Part shown: piece by piece, positions 25,871 through 38,057 of the stretch
Layout: every line of letters starts with the position of its first letter
Numbering within the stretch: the stretch's first letter is position 1
Assembly (NCBI RefSeq): GCF_008728515.1
Contig: NC_044980.1
Coordinates: forward strand, 59,889,590-59,953,589
Direction: 5' to 3'
DNA length: 64,000 bases
Source of the DNA: Papio anubis
Taxonomy: Eukaryota; Chordata; Mammalia; Primates; Cercopithecidae
The notes under the pieces: model-generated
The model's input: the letters and a program-made list of their open reading frames with translations, nothing else
Told to the model about the DNA's origin: nothing
The model's database searches: none
Position numbers and translations under genes: made by a program

Positions 25871-26427
25871 ATTCTTAGCATCTAAATGCAAGAAGTTTCT
25901 ACCTGTCTCTGATTCTGTATTCTTGGCTGACACCACTGATAAATCAACTTGGAGCGTCTTGGTCAGGTTTTGTTTCTTTAAGAGTTTGCTGTGCCACCTT
26001 AGAGAAGGGGAAATATGTTTTTTAAAAGGAGATTTCCAGAATAACATCTGAATTATTTAGAATAGACTGAATTATCCATTTATACTTTTTGTCACTATAT
26101 ATTCCTCCTCAAATTTTGTAAAAGTACACAAGTGAAAAGGTGATTTTAGACACATCAAGAAGTTTTAAAGCCCCATTATTACAGAAAGCTGAATGTAATC
26201 TTCAAAATATTAGAACCAGTTTTAAATTATATTGGGGCATTCAACCCATCTACCACTTTTAACTTAGCCAGAGAGGACTGATTTGTTGTGCTTACTGAAA
26301 TTATGCTGATGTCATTGACAGGCCTTAATTATAAAACTTATTTCATTAGTCTGCCTCATCCTTAAAGCCCAGTGAAATTATGAAAGCCTTTTCTCTTCTA
26401 CCCTTGAGCAGTACAACTTACTTTTGG
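25871..26427 (-). other. Intron, no feature seen
   Basis: Unique AT-rich intron sequence. Confidence 0.45.
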
Positions 26428-26497
26428 AAAACAAAAACAAAACAAACAAAAAACAACAACAAAAAACACCAAAAAAACCCAACAACAACAACAAAAA
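26428..26497. repeat. A/C-rich low-complexity tract
   Basis: Irregular AAC and AAAAC units. It may be an expanded A-tail of a decayed element, but no element body is visible before it. Confidence 0.75.
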
Positions 26498-29079
26498 TAT
26501 TCTGGAAAAGTTGTACATAAATTAAATCACATATCCCATTGAAATTAAAACAATAATAAATGTTCTGTTTTAATTTCTGAATGATTTACAGTTGGCATTG
26601 CTTTCTAGCTGACACTTAAAATGTTTAAAAATTAAAAATTCCTCTGTACCCAATTAGTGCACAGTGTGCAAATAAATAATACCAAGAGATCCATTAAAAA
26701 GAATTACTTAGTTTGAGTTTTTTGGTATTATAATCACTCTGTAGTTAATTTGTTTTGAAGGTTTGAGCTTTACTGTTGTATTTTCTTCATGCAAACACAC
26801 TTATATCTATCTACTGCTTTCTAAGTAGTGGAATCTGAGCCAGTGGGTCAAGGATTTTCAGATGAAGGAGCCTTATTTTCTCTTCGACTATCATCATGTA
26901 CCAGTTAAGTACTCTCCTAGGAGAAGAATGACAAGACACTCTTTCTACCCTTTTCTGTGAGGATACTGGAAAGGTAAGAGGTCCTCATCATGTGGTTTCT
27001 AGTTAACATTTTGTAAACCCAATTATTCTCCCCTCTTTTTACACCCCACACCACCCTTGAAAGAAAAGTTACACTTTACCCAGGACTAGAGACTTCTGGT
27101 GAGAATGGCTTTACGGAGAATTCCCAAATTCTTCTCAGGGAGACTTGGGAATAAATCAAGGGCTGAAAGCCAGCCCCTAGGCCCTGCAATGTGAACTGGA
27201 TCCATTATTAGAATCTGAAGTAATTTGCCAGGCATGCTGGAGTGGCTCTCATTGGTAATCTGGGTTTTGGTAGAGTTGAATGATAAAATTAGACACCCTG
27301 TTTCATAGGTAACACATGAACCTACTTATCATTGATGTGCCAATGGGTTTTTCCCCAGGTGCTTTACATTAATCTTTCAAAACTCTGACCTAAAAGACAT
27401 GCTTTCAAAATACACTGAACAGAGGTTTATGAATTTAGAATGCAATTAGGTTCAAATTAATTGTTACTTTGAAGGCTTGATTTGGTCCAAGAAATACAAG
27501 ACCAAGTCCTCAAAGCATGGCTTTTGCATTTATTTCATTGAATGTTGCAAAGCTTGCCTACTTGTCTCACTGGAGTTGGGAGATATCCTTCATGACCAGG
27601 TTGGACCATCAGCATCTCTCTTTGGAGAATGCATGCCCTCTGTTCCTGTAAACTCCTTATGTGGTTCAGAAGAACACAGTAAGTGAAGAATTATGACTTA
27701 GGCACCTAAAGGTCTATCTTTGGGATTTAAAAAGTACAAACAGCTGTACTTCTGACAAACTGCCCATGGAAATGCAGGACCTGGTGAGAAGTGAGATAGC
27801 AAAGGCTGCTCATGCGTGGCACAGAAGTTGGGGTGGGGAATGTTAACTCAGTATACTTCTCCTAATAAAGTGTACTTGAGCCCTTGACAGTTTAGATATT
27901 CAGGCTAGAAAAGGATGAAATGGCAACTTTTGCTTGGGAACCTAACATTATTCATTGTAATAGAACAGTCCACCAGCTTATTTTTATCCTTGAAGCAAGA
28001 TGGTATCAGCTATTGAACTTCATACTGATTTCAATTTCCCACAGACTAGACCATTCCTTTCTCTCTTTGCTTTCTGTTTCTTTTTATTTAGTCTTATTCC
28101 CTAGATGCCACCCACATTCAACCTGGAGGTGGTATAATCTCAACCCAAATCCAGGGTTCCCTCCAGACCAGACAGCCAGGAATGTGAACCCGCATGCTAA
28201 GTGACTTATGAACTCTTTGAAGTGGTAAGGAAAAAAACTGGCCTTCCTCACCTCTTTGAAACCAAAGTCTTCAAATGACCTTTATCGTTCCTTTACTGAT
28301 TTTCATACATCAGGTGCCACATTAAAACCCAAATGCGGTAGCTAGTTTGACCAAAATTCTTGGTTCGAGATTTCTGGAGCTGCCTAAGCTTTCCCAGAGC
28401 TATTTACATGAGGGAGTCTGAGAGCCACCAAAGCCACCATTAGACATCCTGGGCTGGTAAACCATTGTACACTAACCACACCTTTCCTGGATTGGTTACC
28501 AGCCCCTGGCACACCATGAATCATTACCTGGCAGCAATAAATACTCTGTGACAGAGTGCCTTGTGCTATTGAGAAGCTGAAAAGACTCACTATATAAACT
28601 ACAAGGGAACTTGAAACTGCATGAAAGATGAATAAAATGGCATTTTGCATAGAATTTCAGGTGAGCTTGAGTAGGTTAGTCCCAACTGACATATGTACTT
28701 TTAAAAAAATTACTTTGAGTAGCATTTCAAATTTACTGATACCCAGGGTGTCTATAATTCACTTTTAGCAGCAACATGGTGTTACCCTCATCAGTGGCAG
28801 TCTGTCAAGATCATGCCTTTAATCCTTTAACCCTTTGCCAAAGGCTTTCAGAAACAAAAAAACTAAAGCAGATGTTGAACACAGCAAATTGTATCTCCCT
28901 TCTTCTTCCTCCCATTTCCCTCTTGCTATTTTAATTTTTTGAAACTCTGCTTCTGATTCCCTTACTATCATTTGTTGCTTGACCTCCCTCCATTTCTTCA
29001 ATCTCTCTCCATTTATTTTATTTTTAAATCTTATTCAAATTCCATTTCTTATTAAAGCTTCAGGGGACTAATGTGTTTA
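26498..29079 (-). other. Intron, no gene seen
   Basis: Mostly unique sequence. A weak MIR-like patch ('GTGCTTTACATTAATCTTTC') lies near 27358. The open frames (27477-27686, 27920-28204, 28384-28650) carry no recognisable domain. Confidence 0.45.
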
Positions 29080-29905
29080 ATTTCCCTACAGATGCCTGAA
29101 TTCCTTCATGATTAATGATGGTACACAGTTACCTAAATCTGAAATGTAGGAGTCATCCTGAATACCTCCATATCTCTCATCTCCTTGTCTAACTGTTCAT
29201 CAGGCTCTTTTTATTCTCCTTTCATTTTATTATTTTTCCCCCAGTTCATCACTCTCCTTTTAATCCCTACAATATCTGCCTTAGTTCATGCCTCCATCCT
29301 CTCTTGCCTGGACTCTTAGAACAAATCTTTCTCATTCTACTCCCACACAAGGCTGCCCTCCCTCTGCTCCTTTACCCTTCTGTCATCCTGAGCATGTCAA
29401 GCCCCAGTTTTTTTTTTTTTTTCACTTGTTCCCTAAAACCCAAAGATAGAGTCCTAGCTTCCTTCCACTACATGTGGAGTTTCCAAAACCAAGTCCCTGC
29501 TTCTCTCTCTGTAGCCTCATGTGCACTGCCCGCTCATCTGCCAACCCACCGCAGCAATAGTGAACTGCCTCCATGCCCTTGTGACTGTACACACTTGTCC
29601 TCTGTCAGGAATGCCCCGCATCTCAATGTCTTCTGGGTAAACTGTTTCCTATCTTCCATGTTCAGCTCAGCTTTCCTTCTCTGTGATGCTTCTGCTGATT
29701 ACCTGCTCCTCTGTGCACTCATGGTCACTTCTTCCCACCCCTGGAACAGTACTGCTCATATTGTCAAAATTAATTGTATGTTGCCAACCCTACTAAACCT
29801 TTGAGAACATGGAACCTGTTGTATTGCATTCATAGTCTTGGTGCCTAGTACATGGTAAGTATGTTTGCTAAGTAAATAAATAAATGATTGGATGAATGTA
29901 GGATG
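29080..29905 (+). mobile_element. L2 3' end
   Basis: A long diverged L2 pattern runs from 'GCCTCCATCCTCTCTTGCCT' through 'CCTTGTGACTGTACACACTT' to 'GGTGCCTAGTACATGGTAAG'. The open frame 29304-29804 lies within it and is not a gene. Confidence 0.7.
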
Positions 29906-29981
29906 TTATTTAAAAAGTCATAATGGATGGATGGATATATGCACATATATGAAAAAGCATGTTCAGTAAATGATAACACTA

Positions 29982-30026
29982 TGGTTTGGTGCAAAAGTAA
30001 TTGTAGTTTTTGCCATTAAAAGTAAT
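29982..30026. mobile_element. Half MADE1 (mariner-derived MITE)
   Basis: The bases 'GGTTTGGTGCAAAAGTAATT' and the following GTAGTTTTTGCCATTA match one arm of the 80-bp MADE1 palindrome. The second arm is lost apart from a short AAAAGTAAT stub. Confidence 0.85.
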
Positions 30027-30029
30027 ATA

Positions 30030-30118
30030 ATCTAGATGGTGGATGTTCATTGTAAAATTCTTTCCACTTTGCTGTATGTTTGAAACTTCTAATTTTTTTC
30101 ATAATGAAATACTGACAG
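30030..30118 (+). mobile_element. Old L1M 3' end fragment
   Basis: The bases 'TGTAAAATTCTTTCCACTTT' and 'GCTGTATGTTTGAAACTTCT' match the 3' end of older L1M elements. Confidence 0.6.
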
Positions 30119-30433
30119 GAGGGAGACCATTACCTAAACCTTGATAGTCAAAACAATTCTCAACATTCTATCTGTGGCCCATTTCATTCATAGAGATTCA
30201 ACTGAAAAACTCTATTTTAGATCCTAATACATCTGCCCAAATCCTGCCCTGTCTTGGGGTAGAGCTGAAGTGATTTTTCAGTAGCCTCGTACTATGAGTC
30301 ATGGCAATTTGACTGTACTGGAGGAAAGGGGATCCTCTTCCGCCTCTTCCACTCTCCTGCATTAACCAGAAACTGCTCCTTCTCCAACTTTCTTCTTAAC
30401 TTTTCCTTGCTAAAAGGCATTTCTTTTCTCCAT

Positions 30434-30722
30434 TTTTATTTGAGACAGAGTTTTGTTCTTGTTGCCCAGGCTGGAGTGCAATGGCGTGATCTCGGCTCAC
30501 CACAACCTCCACCTCCCAGGTTCAAGCGATTCTCCTGCCTCAGCCTCCCAAGTAGCTGGGATTACAGGCATTACATACAGGCCCAGATAATTTTGTATTT
30601 TTAGTAGAGACAGGGTTTCTCCATGTTGGTCAGGCTGGTCTCGAACTCCTGATCTCAGGTGATCTGCCTGCCTCAGCCTCCCAAACTACTGGGATTACAG
30701 GAGTGAGCCACTACGCCCAGCC
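30434..30722 (-). mobile_element. AluS-type, minus strand
   Basis: This is a complete reverse Alu ending 'CCACTACGCCCAGCC', with approximate repeats TCTTTTCTCCAT and TCTTTTCTTCCAT on its sides. Confidence 0.92.
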
Positions 30723-30808
30723 TCTTTTCTTCCATGATTTGCCTCCTACAAACCATAACAGACCACTTTTGCATTATTTTCACACTAGAACCTCTTCTCT
30801 CTCTATAA

Positions 30809-31100
30809 TTTTTTTTTGAGACAGAGTCTCTACTCTGTCATCCAGGCTGGAGTGCAATGGTGTGATCATGGCTCACTGCAACCTTGACCTCCCAAACTCA
30901 AGTGATCTTCCTACCTAAGCCTCCCAAGTAGCTGGACTACAGATGCGTGCCACCATACCCAGCTAGTTTTTAAATGTTTTTGTAGAGAAGGGGTCTCCCT
31001 ATGTTGTCCAGGCTGGTATCAAACTCCTGGGCTCAAGCAATCCTCTCCCCTTGGCCTCCCAAAATGTTGAGATTGCAGGCGTGAGCCACTGTGCCCGGCC
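30809..31100 (-). mobile_element. AluJ-type, minus strand
   Basis: This is a complete but diverged reverse Alu with AluJ-like features ('AACTCAAGTGATCTTCCTAC', 'GTAGAGAAGGGGTCTCC'). Confidence 0.9.
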
Positions 31101-32234
31101 TCCTTGTCTCTTTTGAAATCTGTGTTATCTGTTCATTCCATATCTCTATGGATGAAAACTTATAATTTGGTTCATAATGTTTTACTCACTTTTCCCAAGG
31201 TACACACTGGGTTTTTCCAAGTATGTGTTATATAGATGGCTTACTGATTCCTTAGTCTATGAAGCCAGCCTTGATGGAAAATGTGAAGTCATTGGTCCTT
31301 CATTTGAGCACTTGTGTAAACTGCTCCACATAACACATTCCACCTTCTTTTCTCAAATTTTTTTGAATTAAAAAAATTTTCATTTAAGTATTTGCTCTGA
31401 AAGACTATGAACTTATAAATATATTTGAATTTTCCCTAATAAATAGCAGAGGCTGGCCATAGAAAGCATTCAATAATTAGCTGCTGATTAAATGAACAAA
31501 TAGTTTCAGATATTTAAATGCATTCCATATATGCTATTGGGAAATTAAAGAGAACACAAAACACATTATGACAGACATATCATTTGTACTTTAAATCTAA
31601 TTTTGTAAAGAGAGTTATCTTCTTTCTTTTAAATGAGCTGACATCTTTAGATAATAATGATTCTAACATGAATCATACTTAGCAGGATTAATAATTTCCT
31701 AAAAATTTCCTCCTTTACTGAGAAGTCTAAATATATTGTTTTTACTGCTTACTTTAGAATAATATTAATAAAAAGTGATTAGCCAGATAGATGAAATAAC
31801 CATGAGGTGTTTCTCCAAATAACCCAAGAAACCTCAAATTAACACCTATTCATTTTAAGACAATTCCCTTAAGGCAGAAATTAGCACAGGTACAAATGAT
31901 ATTCTGCCTACTCTGAAAATAGTTTTGAAACTTATTATATATAAACTGCAAAGTTTATCTATAATGATTATGCATTATAGAGAAGATTTTAGAGAAATTA
32001 TTAAAATTGTCTAAAATGAAGCTATGAGCATAACTCCAACAGATACATTGTTTTAGGCATGTCAAAAGGCAGTTCTTTCAGCAATGACTTAGGCTTAATC
32101 TATTGAATTAGGCTGACAGTCATGCCAGAAATGTTTTACTTCAAAATCAGAAACTCTTGCTTTTATGTCAAAAAACCTTACTTTAAAGACTAAATTAAGA
32201 ATAGCCTGCAAATATAGTTGAAATTGACAGGTAC
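31101..32234 (-). other. Intron, no gene seen
   Basis: AT-rich unique sequence. A short L2-like patch (31425-31500, 'GAAAGCATTCAATAATTAGC') is the only repeat trace. Confidence 0.45.
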
Positions 32235-32500
32235 TTGGACCCTACCAAATGTGGGTTCAGATCCTGACTCTACTACTTCCTAGTCTTTAAATTGGGCAAA
32301 TCACTATCTTCCCATGTGCCTCACTTTCCTCATTAGTAATAACAACTCTTAGAAGCTTGTTGTCAGGATTATATAAGATTATATACACACACACACGCAC
32401 GCACACACACACACAGACTTGCAGAGAGAGATCTATTTGTGTATGTGAGATATATAAGACAGACTATATAAAGGGCCTAACATAATACCCAACATAGATT
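32235..32500 (-). repeat. MIR element with an AC microsatellite
   Basis: The bases 'GGGTTCAGATCCTGACTCTA' and 'CTCACTTTCCTCATTAGTAA' are MIR in reverse orientation. An AC run with two GC interruptions lies inside at 32384-32416. Confidence 0.75.
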
Positions 32501-32675
32501 AATTTAATATGACAGTTATATCCTCTCTCCTACCTTAACCTTGTATCTTCCAATTCTGAAAGAAAAAGAGAACCCCGAATTCATGTGATCTTTTGCTAAC
32601 TTACAATGGATAAAAGAAATTATTGCTGGAGTCTTACAGAAGAGAGATTTTGTTCTGTTTTGGTTTGGGGAGGTT

Positions 32676-32964
32676 TTTCTGAGACAGAGTCTCAGTCTGT
32701 TGCCCTGGCTGGAGTGCAGTGGCATGATCAGGGCTCACTGCAGCCTCAACTTCCTGGGCTCAAGTGATCCTCCTGCCTCAGCCTCCCAAGGAACTACGAC
32801 TACAGGCATCCACCACCATGCCTAGCTAACTTTTTAATTTTTTTGTAGAGACAGGTTCTCACTATGTTGCCCAGCATGGTCTTGAACTCCTGGGCTCAAG
32901 TGATCCTCCCACCTCAACCCTCCCAAAGTGCTGAGATTACAGATGTGAGCCACCGCACCCAGCT
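32676..32964 (-). mobile_element. AluJ-type, minus strand
   Basis: This is a diverged complete reverse Alu. AGAGATTTT occurs on both sides (about 32642 and 32966). Confidence 0.9.
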
Positions 32965-34039
32965 AAGAGATTTTCTTTTTTTGAAGATAATTTAAAAGAT
33001 AATTTTTTTCCAAGAAAAATACTTTATTTGTTATAGATTTTGAGCCCTTCTCAAGAGAGGGAAAGGTAGATTTCCAGAATCCAAAGGGACAAAAAAGAAG
33101 CAGTAGTAAAGCCAGAGATTCTGCAAAATTAAAAGTTGTGATTTTGAATTGATGTAGCATAGGGTTATACATTTTGAAAGAGTAATTATGTGTATAATAA
33201 GTGCACTGTGTTGAGGCTTAAGTATACAAAACAGACCATCTGCAAAGATGCAAGGTGTCTGGATCTTGTCATACAAGATCACTTTCTTAAAACAAAATTC
33301 CCAAGAAAACACTTTTAAATTGTGAATATAATTTTTAAGAATCCTTTGAATTAGACAGAGTTGATCAAAATAAAGCGATCTCTCTTGAAGATGTTTATAA
33401 ACATACAGTTTTCACTTGAAAAATAGTAACAAATTATTTGACTATATATTCATGATAGGTTTTTTTCAGGGCCTTATAATTTAAATTTGTGGCTTCAGAT
33501 GTTGTTCATGTGCATATATTTGATCCTGCCTGTATTTTCATGTGAGAAGGCAGTCTAAACTTCTGGACTATGCCATGTTTGTCTTCACATTCCTAATAAT
33601 TTCTGTCACAGTGACTCGCACATAGTAGCATTTGAGAAATTCCTAATGAATGCCTAAATGAATAAAGAAATTACTTTCATTTAAACAACAGATTTTTAAA
33701 AGTCAGAATTGTGGTGGGGGGGTGGGGCATCTGCTGTTAATAAAGGGATTTCCCAATGTATAAAAAACAGAAAGAGAAATTCCAGAGCACAAAGACCTTT
33801 GTTCTCCTTTATAAACAGCTACATAATTATTTTTCTACTTTTCTACGATAAGAAAATTAGCATTTAAAATGCAAGTAGTTTCAAACATATACTTTCATTA
33901 TATGTACAACAATAATGAATTTAAATCTTCAGCATGATAGAGATCCACTGTCATATCCAAAAAGAAACAGAAGTTTGCACTTCAAGAGTAGTTCATTAGG
34001 AAACATCTCTAAAGTCTTAATATAAATCAAACATAGAAT
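32965..34039 (-). other. Intron, mostly unique
   Basis: An L2-like 3' end lies at 33570-33665 (TCACAGTGACTCGCACATAG). A short G-run at 33714-33728 could form a G-quadruplex on the plus strand. Nothing else is recognised. Confidence 0.45.
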
Positions 34040-34190
34040 ATGAGGCTGGATGTGATCTTAGAGATTATCTACTCCAATTTCTTATTTCATAGATAAACTT
34101 AGCTCCAGAGAGGTTAAGTGACTTAACAAGGTCATAAAGTTAGTTAAAAAGTCAGGAAAAAAACACTTTGGTTTCCTGATTGCTGTCTGC
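34040..34190 (+). repeat. Ancient MIR/L3-type repeat beside exon
   Basis: The bases 'CTTAGAGATTATCTACTCCA' and 'CAGAGAGGTTAAGTGACTTA' follow a common mammalian-wide repeat pattern. It lies about 140 bases from the TSR5 exon donor. Confidence 0.6.
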
Positions 34191-34325
34191 ATAAGCAGCT
34201 TTCACAAATGCTCTACTCAAACTACACTACAGTAGTGGGTTTATTGTGCTCTTCAAACCCTGGGAACAGTACAGTAAAGGTGGGTCATTAGCAACCACAG
34301 GCCCCTCCTCCATGGAAAAACTCAC

Positions 34326-34482
34326 CTTCAGTATTAGAAATGGGGGTACTGTCACATTTGCTTTCACACTGCTGCATTGATGGAGGCCGAACAGTTTCTG
34401 GACAGTCACTAGATGCCTGTCCAGTGTAGGAGAGACACTGCACAGTTCTCATCTGCTGTCCAAGGCCACACTGAGCAGAACA
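34326..34482 (-). CDS. ADAMTS6: ADAMTS6 exon, TSR5 and linker to PLAC
   Basis: This internal exon has 157 nt, 52 codons plus one base. It opens at CSAQCGLGQQMRTVQC and continues through CESKCDSTPISNTE. The acceptor is GGATTTAG (34490-34483) and the donor is GTGAG at 34325-34321. The trailing G pairs with AG of the terminal exon to give Glu. The first cysteine pair, CSAQC, has Gln at the O-fucose position, so this repeat too should be unmodified there. The repeat is followed by a short linker rich in Ser, Thr and Pro. Confidence 0.95.
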
Positions 34483-34583
34483 CTAAATCCAAAGACACAA
34501 AGAAACAAAATATTAATCTCAACAATTTTCAGGAGGTAAAAAATATACTATGTCATTTCAAATGCAACACAATATGAACTTTT

Positions 34584-34704
34584 TTTTTTGAGACAGGGTC
34601 TTGCTATATTGGCCAGGCTGGTCTCAAACTCCTGGCCTCAAGCAATCCTCCTGCCTCAGCCTCCCAAAGTGCTGGGAGTACAGGCTTGAGCCACCACACC
34701 CAGC
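34584..34704 (-). mobile_element. Free Alu monomer (FLAM type)
   Basis: A single Alu arm with its own T tract is flanked by CACAATATGAACTTTT (34568) and CACAATACTAACTTTT (34705). The matching flanks mean it inserted as a monomer. Confidence 0.8.
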
Positions 34705-34720
34705 CACAATACTAACTTTT

Positions 34721-35518
34721 AAAGCCCACATGTGGTTCATTTTTGAGAGGTGTATGATTAGGTCATTCTACTATCAAACTGGTTTGGAAAGTCAAACATC
34801 ATGTTATTACCCTAGCAAATAGACTCAATATACTTCCCAGAAGATAATACATAGAGATTTCTTGCTATCACTGCAACAATTCCCAGCAAGGCTGGTGACC
34901 TCTAGCAGGAGTGTCATGAGAAAATCCTTGTGATGAAGTAGAATAATGAGAGATTGTAGGGCTAGGAAATCACTATTGCTCCCTATTTATTATAGGTGTG
35001 CAGGTAAATAACCTGGTGGCTTATTGGAGTGTCCTGTATGTGATCAAACTATTAGTTCAATGTAATAGCAGTGACAGCTGTGGAGCCTGGTGATGGGGTC
35101 ATTAAAAAAAAAAAAAAGAGCTTAAATAAGTCCCTCAGGTTTTCTAAGGGATTGCAAGCCACACAAACCTGAGAAGCAGTCTTGTGTTCTCAAATGAGCG
35201 TGTCTCCCTCTCCTTTTGCATCTACTCTGGGATTCAGTCTCTTCAGGACTGAAGTTACTGTCCGAGGGGCTTAGTTTCATTTGGGACTGATCAGCTGCTG
35301 AGGCTGAAGAATGAAGCTGGGTTAGTCTACGGGCCTGCCATCGAGAATACCAGAAAGCCTATGAAATGTGGGATCAAAGGCATGAGGAAGTAACTGGTGC
35401 CAACACAGGGGATGGTGATGTTTACAGGGTCAAAAAATTGAAGCCCTGTTGGATTTGTTTGCAAAAACTCTGAAAGTACCCACAGGACTTGTAAGGATAT
35501 TCATGAAGAGCCTTAAAA
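34721..35518 (-). other. Intron, no feature seen
   Basis: Unique sequence with one A run at 35104-35117. Confidence 0.45.
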
Positions 35519-35531
35519 AAAAAATGTTTTC

Positions 35532-35836
35532 GGACAGGTGTGGATGCTCACACCTGTAATCCCAGCACTTTGGGAGGCTGAGGCGGGCGGATCACGAGGT
35601 CAGGATATCGAGACCATCCTGGCTAACACAGTGAAAACCCGTCTCTACTAACAATACAAAAAATTAGCCGGGCGAGGTGGTGGGCGCCTGCAGTCCCAGC
35701 TTCTTGGGAGGCTGAGGCAGGAGAATGGCGTGAACCTGGGAGGTGGAGCTTGCAGTGAGCTGAGATCGTGCCACTGCACTCCAGCCTAGGCGACAGAGTG
35801 AGACTCCATCTCAAAAAAAAAAAAAAAAAAAAAAAA
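35532..35836 (+). mobile_element. AluY, plus strand (antisense to the gene)
   Basis: This is a complete Alu with AluY-type 'GGAGCTTGCAGTGAGC'. It lies between the TSR4 and TSR5 exons. Confidence 0.93.
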
Positions 35837-36584
35837 CAGTTTTCATACAGAATGAGAAATAAATGTACTCTAATATATTAAAGCATCTTTGAAAATGTAT
35901 TTTCACTGGTTATTTTGAATTTTAGGAAACTGAATTGAAATTGTAAATGGGAAGAAAAGGACTTGACAACATTTAAAAGAATAATCTCAAATTGACAATG
36001 GTAAATTTGGCAAAATTACTAAAACACAAAAACTTCCAACTGACTTTTATACAGTAGATTGCAACAAAGAATATATAGAGAAGGAAATGCCTGCCTGATT
36101 TAAAATAAAAATCATGTAGCAGGTCTGCTCTGATTCTTTAATAGCATCATATCAATCATGTGTTGTGAAGCTGTCACACTTCTATAGTGAAACATAATTT
36201 GACACTTAACTGCATACAGTGCTTAACACTGTCATGTGTATTCTACTTGAGCATTTTGTAAATTAAACTAAACACTGCTATAGAGATGCCAAGCACTACT
36301 AATTTTATGATTATATTTCTTTTGTCTCCTCAAAGTGCTGAGCACAGAGCAAGTATACTTAATTACCTTCATGGGTACTGAAAATCTTTGCCCTCTCCCA
36401 AATGAAACGAAAGAGGTGTCTAGATGTTACTGTACTCTGGCAATATTGAATTTTGGCCAGAGTTTTGGCAGCTACTTATATGAAATGCCATTTTTAATAA
36501 GTAAAGGCAGACCCAGAGCACAAACAAAATCATATTGGCATAAATCACAATATGTCATTATGATTTATTTGAGTCTCAAATATT
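35837..36584 (-). other. Intron, no feature seen
   Basis: Unique AT-rich sequence. Confidence 0.45.
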
Positions 36585-36593
36585 AGAAAATGA

Positions 36594-36901
36594 GGCCGGG
36601 CGCGGTGGCTCAAGCCTGTAATCCCAGCACTTTGGGAGGCCGAGGCGGGTGGATCACGAGGTCAGGAGATCGAGACCATCCTGGCTAACATGGTGAAACC
36701 CCGTCTCTACTAAAAATACAAAAAAACCTAGCCGGGCGTGGTGGCGGGCGCCTGTAGTCCCAGCTACTCGGAGGCTGAGGCAGGAGAATGGCGTGAACCT
36801 GGGAGGCGGAGCTTGCAGTGAGCCGAGATCGCGCCACTGCACTCCAGCCTGGGTGACACAGCGCGAGACTCCGTCTAAAAAAAAAAAAAAAAAAAGAAAA
36901 A
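36594..36901 (+). mobile_element. AluYR-type, plus strand, young
   Basis: This copy is close to consensus with many CpGs kept (GGCCGGGCGCGGTGGCTCAA). AGAAAATGA flanks it at 36585 and 36902. The 'GGCTCAAGCC' start is an Old World monkey variant. Confidence 0.93.
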
Positions 36902-36910
36902 AGAAAATGA

Positions 36911-37880
36911 CTTGCTACAAGGTCAGTTATGAAACTACAGGGTAAGGGCATTAATTGGTTAGATATGTACTTTCTGGGGCATTTTTTAAAATGTAACCCA
37001 ATAGATTTCCTCTTTGACATTTAGAAGAACAATACTTAATTTTCCTTCTATCTAAATATACCAACTTGGTCTTTTTTATTAAGAATTTTTTTATTTGGCA
37101 AAAAAATATCATGTATGACATGATATTTTGAAGTATATAACCACTGTGGAGTGACTAAATCTAGCTAATTAACATATTACTTCACAAAATTTTAATATTG
37201 TGCTGAGAACCGACTTGTTTTTATAGAATTTAAGGTGGCCTACAGAAAGATAACACAATTTAAAAGCAGATAAGACAGAAAAAAATAAGAATTGGAACTT
37301 AAGGTGGAAATGAGTCTAATATAAAAATACATACCAAAATTCCTATATACTTTTTTTCCCAATTCATAGCATCCATCAGATAAAAACAAATCAATTAATG
37401 AATAAGTATTACTAATATTTCAAGGATTGTCAATCACAGTATCAAACTAATTAAAAACCCCACAACTTTTTTGTGAGTTTAAGAGTTCTCTATTTTGCAA
37501 GTGGGAAAATGAAGACACTGGTGTTAACTGATTTATTCCTTTAACAGCTGAGACAGCCGGGACTAGAATCCAAAGTTTCGGTAGCTTGTTCAAATCTCTA
37601 CTGGTTATTCTATTTCTCTTTTAATTTTAATCTACAATGGATCTGAAGAATAGAATCTGAAGTTGGAAGTGTGTGGGTGTGGGAGAATCACTGGCACACT
37701 CTGTATGTGTCCACATGTGGCGGCTGTGGTTTGTGCAGTTTCACACTCATGCCTCATACCTAGACTTCTACGTGTTAATTCTTACTCATCTCTCAAGCCC
37801 TTACAATGATCACACAAGGAACCTCAGGTTTGTGTCTCAAGGTGCTATTTCAGCAGGAGTCCACAGTACAAACGCCTTAC
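36911..37880 (-). other. Intron beside TSR4 exon
   Basis: Unique AT-rich sequence with a perfect hairpin (37103-37129) and a degenerate MIR patch at about 37480-37590. Confidence 0.45.
37103..37129. repeat. Perfect 11-bp inverted repeat
   Basis: AAAATATCATG and CATGATATTTT are separated by five bases (TATGA). It is AT-rich. Confidence 0.8.
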
Positions 37881-38057
37881 CTGGCCCCAGTCTCCTGTGA
37901 CCCAGCGAGGAGGAGGGCAGCGGCCCAAACTGCAGCGGATGCGGACAGGAGGTTTGCTTTCCTCTGGACATTGTGCAGCTGGGAATGTCTTAGACAGGTC
38001 ACTGCTCTTGCACAGAACAATCCGATGCTTGAATCCTGGACCACATTTCGGAGTACA
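37881..38057 (-). CDS. ADAMTS6: ADAMTS6 exon, TSR4 and start of TSR5
   Basis: This internal exon has exactly 59 codons, phase 0 at both ends. It begins at the first cysteine of a thrombospondin repeat (CTPKCGPGFKHRIVLC) and ends inside the next one at RWVTGDWGQ. The acceptor is TTTCCAG before 38057 and the donor is GTAAGG at 37880-37875. The boundaries fall at the same place in the repeat (W..W then C) as in the neighbouring exon, as expected if the repeats arose by exon duplication. The first cysteine pair reads CTPKC: Lys stands where O-fucosylated Ser or Thr would be, so this repeat probably lacks that sugar. Confidence 0.95.

Noticed and set aside
26428..26497. A/C-rich tract as tail of a processed pseudogene
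   Set aside because: No gene-like body or matching target duplication could be found next to it.
29304..29804. 166-codon open frame, the longest outside L1
   Set aside because: It lies inside an L2 remnant; Pro/Ser/Leu content reflects the pyrimidine-rich L2 strand.
32384..32416. AC array as a possible CRISPR-like or satellite repeat
   Set aside because: It is an ordinary microsatellite in a MIR; no spacer structure exists anywhere in the window.
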